A model generated the notes under the pieces. The model ran no database searches. It saw only the letters and a list, made by a program, of their open reading frames with translations, and was not told the origin of the DNA. From positions 88,089 to 152,088 of the forward strand of contig JANQEA010000035.1 of the NCBI GenBank assembly GCA_028278555.1: 64,000 nucleotides of DNA, in the 5' to 3' direction. The DNA is from Candidatus Bipolaricaulota bacterium. GTDB lineage: Bacteria > Bipolaricaulota > Bipolaricaulia > UBA7950 > UBA9294. The translations under genes were made by a program, and so were the position numbers. Position 1 is the stretch's first letter. Each line of letters starts with the position of its first letter. Below are positions 60,353 through 64,000 of the stretch, piece by piece.

Positions 60353-61660
60353 ATGAGGAACATGACCGAACCGGATCGAGGAGCGCCGCGGATCCATCTC
60401 GCCAGCCTCGGCTGCGCGAAGAACCTCGTCGACTCCGAGCGGCTCCTCGCGCGTTTGGCGACGGCCGGGGGCCTCGTCGGCGCCGCCGCGGACGAGGCCG
60501 ACGTGATCATCGTCAACACCTGCGGGTTCATTGCGCCAGCGACGGCCGAATCCCTCGAGACGATCCACAGCTACGCGAAGCTCAAGCACGACGGGACGTG
60601 CAGCCGGCTCCTCGTCATCGGGTGCCTCGTCGAACGGGGCGCGGAAGCGATCCGCAACGAGATTCCCGACGTCGACGGCGTCTTCGGAATCGACGAGCAC
60701 GAGGCGATCGTCGCCGCAGCCGGGCTGACCGCCGAGCCGGAAGACGGAGCCCGCCTCCTCCTCACCCCGAAGCACACAGCCTACCTTCGGATCTCCGACG
60801 GATGTGACAATCGATGCAGCTATTGCACGATCCCGCAGATCCGCGGTCCGTTCCGGAGCCGCCCCGTCAGCGAGATCGTCGAGGAGGCCCGTCAGCTGGT
60901 CGATCTCGGTGTTCGCGAGCTGAACCTGATCGGCCAGGACACGACCTCCTACGGAAAGGATCTGGCCAAACCGGCGACGATCGAAGCCCTTCTCGAGCGG
61001 CTCGCCGGAATCCCTGACCTCCGATGGCTCCGGCTCCTCTACACCCATCCGGCCTTCTTCACCGACGGCCTCGTCGAGGCGTACGCGTCGCTTGAGGCGC
61101 TCTGCCCGTACGTCGATCTCCCGCTCCAGCATCTGAACGATGAGATCCTCGCACGGATGGGGCGGCGTGCGTCGCAGGCCGAGTCCCTCGCCCTGATCGA
61201 GCGCCTCCGGGCCCGCGTTCCCGAGATCGCAATCCGGACGACGTTCATCGTCGGTTTCCCGGGCGAGGCGGAGGCGCAGTTCGACGAACTCGTCGACCTC
61301 GTCGAGCGGATCCGGTTCGACCACGTCGGCGTCTTCCGTTACTCGAACGAGGCGGGAACGCCGGCCGCCGGGATGCCCGACCAGGTCTCCGAACGGACGA
61401 AGGGGAAACGCCAGGAGGAGCTGATGCTCGCCCAGCAGCAGGTCGTCGCCTCCAAGAACCACGCGATGCTCGGGAAGGTCGTCGAGGTGCTGATCGATCG
61501 CCCGAGCGACGAACCGGGCCTCTGGATCGGACGGACCCGGACGCAGGCACCGGACGTCGACAGCGTGACGTTCGTTCACGTCAATGAAGTCACCTCGGGT
61601 GACTTCATTGACGCACAGATCATCGACACCGTCGGCTACGACCTGATCGCTCAGGCCTGA
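60353..61660 (+). CDS. rimO: Ribosomal protein S12 methylthiotransferase
   Basis: A 435-residue radical-SAM methylthiotransferase. The N-terminal UPF0004 domain has the three cluster cysteines C21 (LGCAKN), C57 (NTCGF) and C91 (GCLVE). The radical-SAM motif is C151-x3-C155-x2-C158 (GCDNRCSYC), followed by IPQIRGPFRSR. A C-terminal TRAM domain ends the protein. IHLASLGCAKNLVDSE identifies RimO rather than MiaB; it modifies the S12 aspartate (D88 in E. coli). The ATG at 60353 has GAGG five bases upstream. Codons 409-420 form a perfect 16-bp palindrome. Confidence 0.95.
   Translation: MRNMTEPDRGAPRIHLASLGCAKNLVDSERLLARLATAGGLVGAAADEADVIIVNTCGFIAPATAESLETIHSYAKLKHDGTCSRLLVIGCLVERGAEAIRNEIPDVDGVFGIDEHEAIVAAAGLTAEPEDGARLLLTPKHTAYLRISDGCDNRCSYCTIPQIRGPFRSRPVSEIVEEARQLVDLGVRELNLIGQDTTSYGKDLAKPATIEALLERLAGIPDLRWLRLLYTHPAFFTDGLVEAYASLEALCPYVDLPLQHLNDEILARMGRRASQAESLALIERLRARVPEIAIRTTFIVGFPGEAEAQFDELVDLVERIRFDHVGVFRYSNEAGTPAAGMPDQVSERTKGKRQEELMLAQQQVVASKNHAMLGKVVEVLIDRPSDEPGLWIGRTRTQAPDVDSVTFVHVNEVTSGDFIDAQIIDTVGYDLIAQA
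61579..61613 (+). repeat. Perfect 16-bp palindrome with triloop inside rimO
   Basis: CGTCAATGAAGTCACC-TCG and its exact complement (61598-61613) lie within the TRAM-domain codons of rimO. The encoded HVNEVTSGDF still fits the RimO TRAM pattern, so the palindrome is not an obvious insertion. Confidence 0.85.
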
Positions 61661-62409
61661 GGCGGGCTGCCGAGGATCCGCTCGACGAGTCCTTCCAGCC
61701 GCTCGAAGTGGGTTCCTCGCCAGTAGAGCTTCGCGCACCCATCGCAGCGGACATACTCGTCGAGCCAACGCGCCGTCCTCGGCGGAATTCGCTCGGCAAC
61801 CTCCTCTTTCGACACCGGTTCGAGGCGTCCGTTGCACGCTGTGCAGCGCGAGAACGGGCGGGCATCTCCGGCAAGTTCGAATCGCCGGACGACCTCCCGC
61901 GCCTGCTCGATCGGATCGGTCGAGCGGAGCCAGTAGCCGTGCGTCACCCGTCCGTGCTTCAGCAGTTGCCGATCCCGGGAGAGAAGGATCCGCCCTTCCT
62001 CCGCGGAGATCTCGACCAGCTCGTTGTCATCGAAGTCGTTCGAGTGAAGGACGTCAAGGCCGAGCAAGCGCAAGAGCCGGACGAGCCGCCGGAGGTGCAC
62101 GTCGGCGACGAACGCCGTCCGACGGAGGGGCGTGTCACGGAGGCGAACGATCGGCGCGATGTCGAGGCTCTCGAAGACCGGGTAGACCGAGACGCGATCT
62201 CCGTCTCGCAGGCGCCGGTCGAACCCGACCGACTCCCCGTTGACGAGGATCAGATCGACCTCGACATGCGGCACGCCGAGCGACTCGATTGCGTCCTTCA
62301 CCGTCGGGGGAACATGAAACCGGTAGGGGATCTCGATCTTCCGGCGCTCAGGCGGGAAGAAGTCATTCAGCTCGGCGTAGAAGCGGAAGGTCGCCTCATT
62401 CGATCCCAT
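61651..62409 (-). CDS. Mut7-C RNase-like protein with N-terminal ubiquitin-like domain
   Basis: A 252-residue protein. A ubiquitin-like Mut7-C_ub domain (residues ~5-80; ATFRFYAELNDFFPPERR, VDLILVNGESVGFD, GDRVSVYPVFE) is joined to a Mut7-C PIN-like domain (FVADVHLRRLVRLLRLLGLDV, EGRILLSRDRQLL). A C-terminal zinc ribbon follows (RCTACNGRLEPV...RCDGCAKLYWRGTHFER). The fold predicts a metal-dependent RNase, never well characterised in bacteria. It starts within the 3' end of the acetyltransferase gene (14-base overlap) and its 3' end overlaps rimO by ten bases on the opposite strand. Confidence 0.92.
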   Translation of the reverse strand: MGSNEATFRFYAELNDFFPPERRKIEIPYRFHVPPTVKDAIESLGVPHVEVDLILVNGESVGFDRRLRDGDRVSVYPVFESLDIAPIVRLRDTPLRRTAFVADVHLRRLVRLLRLLGLDVLHSNDFDDNELVEISAEEGRILLSRDRQLLKHGRVTHGYWLRSTDPIEQAREVVRRFELAGDARPFSRCTACNGRLEPVSKEEVAERIPPRTARWLDEYVRCDGCAKLYWRGTHFERLEGLVERILGSPPQA

Positions 62410-63055
62410 CGGCCCACTGATCTGTGCTGGTGATCAGCTCCTGAACCTGTTCGAAGTAACGCCCGACGTGGATTCCATCCATCAGGCCGTGGTGCGCGTG
62501 GACGGAGAGGGGCATCGGTATCCGCTCGCCCTCGGTCCGGTAGCGTCCCCAGGCAATCCGGGGGAACGAATCCGGCGGATCGAGCGGAACCGGGTGCATC
62601 ACCGAGCGAAACGAGACCCACGGGAAGATGGCCATGAACAGGTAGTCGTCACGGCCGACCACATCCTCGACCGATGGGTTCCGTCGCGCTTCGGCGATCG
62701 CCTCGATCGCAGCCGGCACGAAGACGGTGGGGTCCTCGCAATAGTCGAAGAGGCAGAACGAGAAGAGGTCGTTCTCTGTCGCGATGGTCGCCGATGGATG
62801 GATGACCGAATGCTCGACCACACCGTCACCGCGGATCCGGCATCGAAACTCGGGGATCTCGTTCGCCACGCGAGCCAGCAGGTAGATCAGATGGGCCGTG
62901 AAGTGCGATCCGCGTGCCTTGACAGATCGGACGAGTCTTGCCACATCGACGTCGGCGCAGACGTTGAAGTACGGATACGCGAAACCGTTGAACAGCTCGA
63001 AGTGCTTCCGCCTCGGCCACGTCTCGAGATCGATCCACCGCACGTCGTCACTCAT
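62396..63055 (-). CDS. Chloramphenicol acetyltransferase (CatA)-like protein
   Basis: A 219-residue protein with the full type-A CAT layout: W-x-R-x-x-H-F (TWPRRKHFELFNGFAYPYFNV), FRCRIRGDGVVEHSVIHPSAT, FPWVSFRSVMHPV and the active-site region VHAHHGLMDGIHVGRYF. His189 and Asp193 match the catalytic His and structural Asp of HHAVCDG; the variant HHGLMDG is unusual but seen in environmental CAT-like proteins. Chloramphenicol or another primary alcohol could be the acceptor. GGAGGG precedes the ATG. No mobile-element context is visible. Confidence 0.88.
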   Translation of the reverse strand: MSDDVRWIDLETWPRRKHFELFNGFAYPYFNVCADVDVARLVRSVKARGSHFTAHLIYLLARVANEIPEFRCRIRGDGVVEHSVIHPSATIATENDLFSFCLFDYCEDPTVFVPAAIEAIAEARRNPSVEDVVGRDDYLFMAIFPWVSFRSVMHPVPLDPPDSFPRIAWGRYRTEGERIPMPLSVHAHHGLMDGIHVGRYFEQVQELITSTDQWADGIE

Positions 63056-63191
63056 CGTCCCTCCTCCCGAGCTACCTTAGCCGAAGCGGGTCGACCGGGC
63101 CATCGGCGGGCCCACCGTCTCCGCACAGGCGCTTCACAACAAGCCCGTACCCGAGGAGTATCGTTTCCGGGTCATGACGGAGAGGAAAGGA

Positions 63192-64000
63192 ATGCCCCGC
63201 AGACGGAAGATCCTCCTCACGATCGCCGCGGCGCTTGTCGTCGCCGTCGGAGGGCTCGTCGTCGCGTTCGTCGTCTCTTCTCCGCAGCCGGCCGAACTCT
63301 CGATCGACGTCGCAACGAAGGCGATCCCGCTCAGCTGGGCCGAACCACAGACCGAACCGGTTATTGACACCGAGGGCGAGCCGGATGCACTCGAAGACGA
63401 AACACCCTCCGAACCCTTTGTCTCGACCGGGAGTCTCGCGCTGATCGGCGACGGGAAACCGTTCGGCGAGGAGGTCTACGAGCTGACGATCTCCGAGGAT
63501 CGGGCGACGCTCCATTCGTCCGGCCGATTCTGGTTCAAGGTCGTCGTCGCCACGGTCAACGTCACGTTCGAGCAGACGTTCGAAGGGGAGGGCGATCTCC
63601 GCCCGGTCATGTACGTTGCGGAGTTCCACGCGCCGCTCGGGTTCGACCGATCGATCCGCGCAACGGTCGAGGACGATCGGGTGACCGTCGAACGCCGCAA
63701 TGACGAACAGCAGATCACGATCGCGCCGGAGCGGACGTTCACCCTCGGGACGTTCAGCACCTACGTCCTCCTCCCTCGTCTGTTCGCCCTTCGTCGCGAG
63801 GACGGCTCGGCATCGTTCGAGGTCCTCGTCTTCGGCGGCCCGCCGGATCAGGAGCTCTCCGACGACGCCGACGGCCTGCCGGTGATGACAGTCGAGCGGA
63901 TGGGGACCGCATCGCTGATCGCCGGGGAGACCGTCCTCGAGGCCGACTGCTACACCGTCTCGAGCGATCTCGGCGAAAGCGAGCTCTTCGCCCGCGGCGA
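63192..64000 (+). CDS. Exported hypothetical protein (runs off right edge)
   Basis: At least 269 residues, open at the window end. An N-terminal basic stretch and membrane segment (ILLTIAAALVVAVGGLVVAFVV) is followed by an acidic spacer (EPVIDTEGEPDALEDE) and a beta-rich domain. That domain contains GEEVYELTISEDRATLHSSG, LRPVMYVAEFHAPLGFDRS and TFTLGTFSTYVLLPRLFAL. No family recognised; the repeated strand pattern suggests a periplasmic lipid-binding-like barrel, which is only a guess. I chose the ATG at 63192 (AGAGGAAAGG upstream); an ATG at 63174 is also in frame. Confidence 0.7.
   Translation, partial: MPRRRKILLTIAAALVVAVGGLVVAFVVSSPQPAELSIDVATKAIPLSWAEPQTEPVIDTEGEPDALEDETPSEPFVSTGSLALIGDGKPFGEEVYELTISEDRATLHSSGRFWFKVVVATVNVTFEQTFEGEGDLRPVMYVAEFHAPLGFDRSIRATVEDDRVTVERRNDEQQITIAPERTFTLGTFSTYVLLPRLFALRREDGSASFEVLVFGGPPDQELSDDADGLPVMTVERMGTASLIAGETVLEADCYTVSSDLGESELFARG

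Noticed and set aside
61579..61613. Inserted mobile palindromic element in rimO
   Set aside because: The encoded residues fit the normal TRAM-domain alignment and length, so nothing extra appears to have been inserted. An in-place origin is more likely.
1..64000. tRNA, rRNA or other structural RNA genes
   Set aside because: No tRNA-like arm with the GGTTCGAATCC-type T-loop in a cloverleaf context and no rRNA core sequence was recognised by eye. A covariance-model search would be needed to exclude small RNAs.

Overview
The window is a gene-dense, high-GC (about 60-65 % G+C by eye) bacterial chromosome segment. Intergenic gaps are short, many stop/start codons overlap (ATGA, GTGA), and Shine-Dalgarno sites are mostly GGAGG. 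A TolC-type outer-membrane channel, a MacA-type adaptor, two lipoproteins and many exported proteins point to a diderm cell. Very long secreted right-handed beta-helix proteins, DUF885 proteins, a RIO-type kinase, a Mut7-C/ubiquitin-like protein and duplicated ferredoxin-domain aldo/keto reductases suggest an uncultivated lineage. Candidatus Bipolaricaulota (Acetothermia) is my best guess, but that is inference; no rRNA or tRNA gene is visible to settle it.

Layout. 0-5.4 kb: an Fpg/Nei-like glycosylase cut by the left edge, a DUF3795 protein, a DUF885 peptidase-like protein, a flavoprotein, an orphan DppB-type permease and a Cys-rich exported protein. 5.6-8.8 kb: an EamA transporter, a PP-loop amidotransferase-like ATPase and an SMP-30/strictosidine-synthase-like beta-propeller. 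8.8-9.9 kb: a membrane protein and a SHOCT protein. 10.0-17.1 kb: an export operon with a consensus promoter and a probable MarR operator. It encodes MarR, a heterodimeric ABC exporter, a small coiled-coil lipoprotein, an exported protein and a MacB-like ATPase/permease pair. 17.2-26.5 kb: three tandem secreted beta-helix proteins (785, 1489 and 768 aa) built from four copies of one ~750-residue unit, the middle two fused. 26.6-29.1 kb: a membrane-anchored sensor joined directly to an OmpR-type DNA-binding domain, flanked by two small exported proteins. 29.2-34.9 kb: a VCBS/FG-GAP propeller, GNAT genes with a truncated copy, FabI, a lipocalin and exported proteins. 35.0-39.8 kb: Ada, a histidine phosphatase, a parvulin, DUF2164, GNAT, a methyltransferase and an AAC(3)/AAC(6')-like fusion. 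39.8-49 kb: an exported GH31 glucosidase, a PCMT-like methyltransferase, a second DUF885 protein, a RIO kinase and tandem aldo/keto reductases. 49.2-51.7 kb: TrmO, a GyrI-like protein, AraC-GyrI and a VOC protein. 51.9-56.8 kb: TolC, MacA, MacB ATPase, MacB permease and a second small coiled-coil lipoprotein. 57.5-59.8 kb: three tail-collar (microcystin-dependent-protein type) genes plus DUF6916. 59.8-64 kb: a PNPOx-like protein, RimO, Mut7-C, a chloramphenicol acetyltransferase-like enzyme and an exported protein cut by the right edge.

Themes. Export and surface biology dominate: two drug-exporter loci each carry a small coiled-coil lipoprotein, and the largest genes encode surface or periplasmic beta-helices. 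Two acetyltransferase resistance-type enzymes add to the defence flavour. Perfect palindromes with very short loops recur, in gaps and inside coding sequence. One masks the ribosome-binding site of the second ABC half-transporter; another lies inside rimO. No CRISPR array, transposase, integrase or RNA gene was recognised. No gene-free stretch exceeds about 300 bases; the longest (31512-31791, 50125-50373, 51668-51907, 4518-4757) are described where they hold anything.
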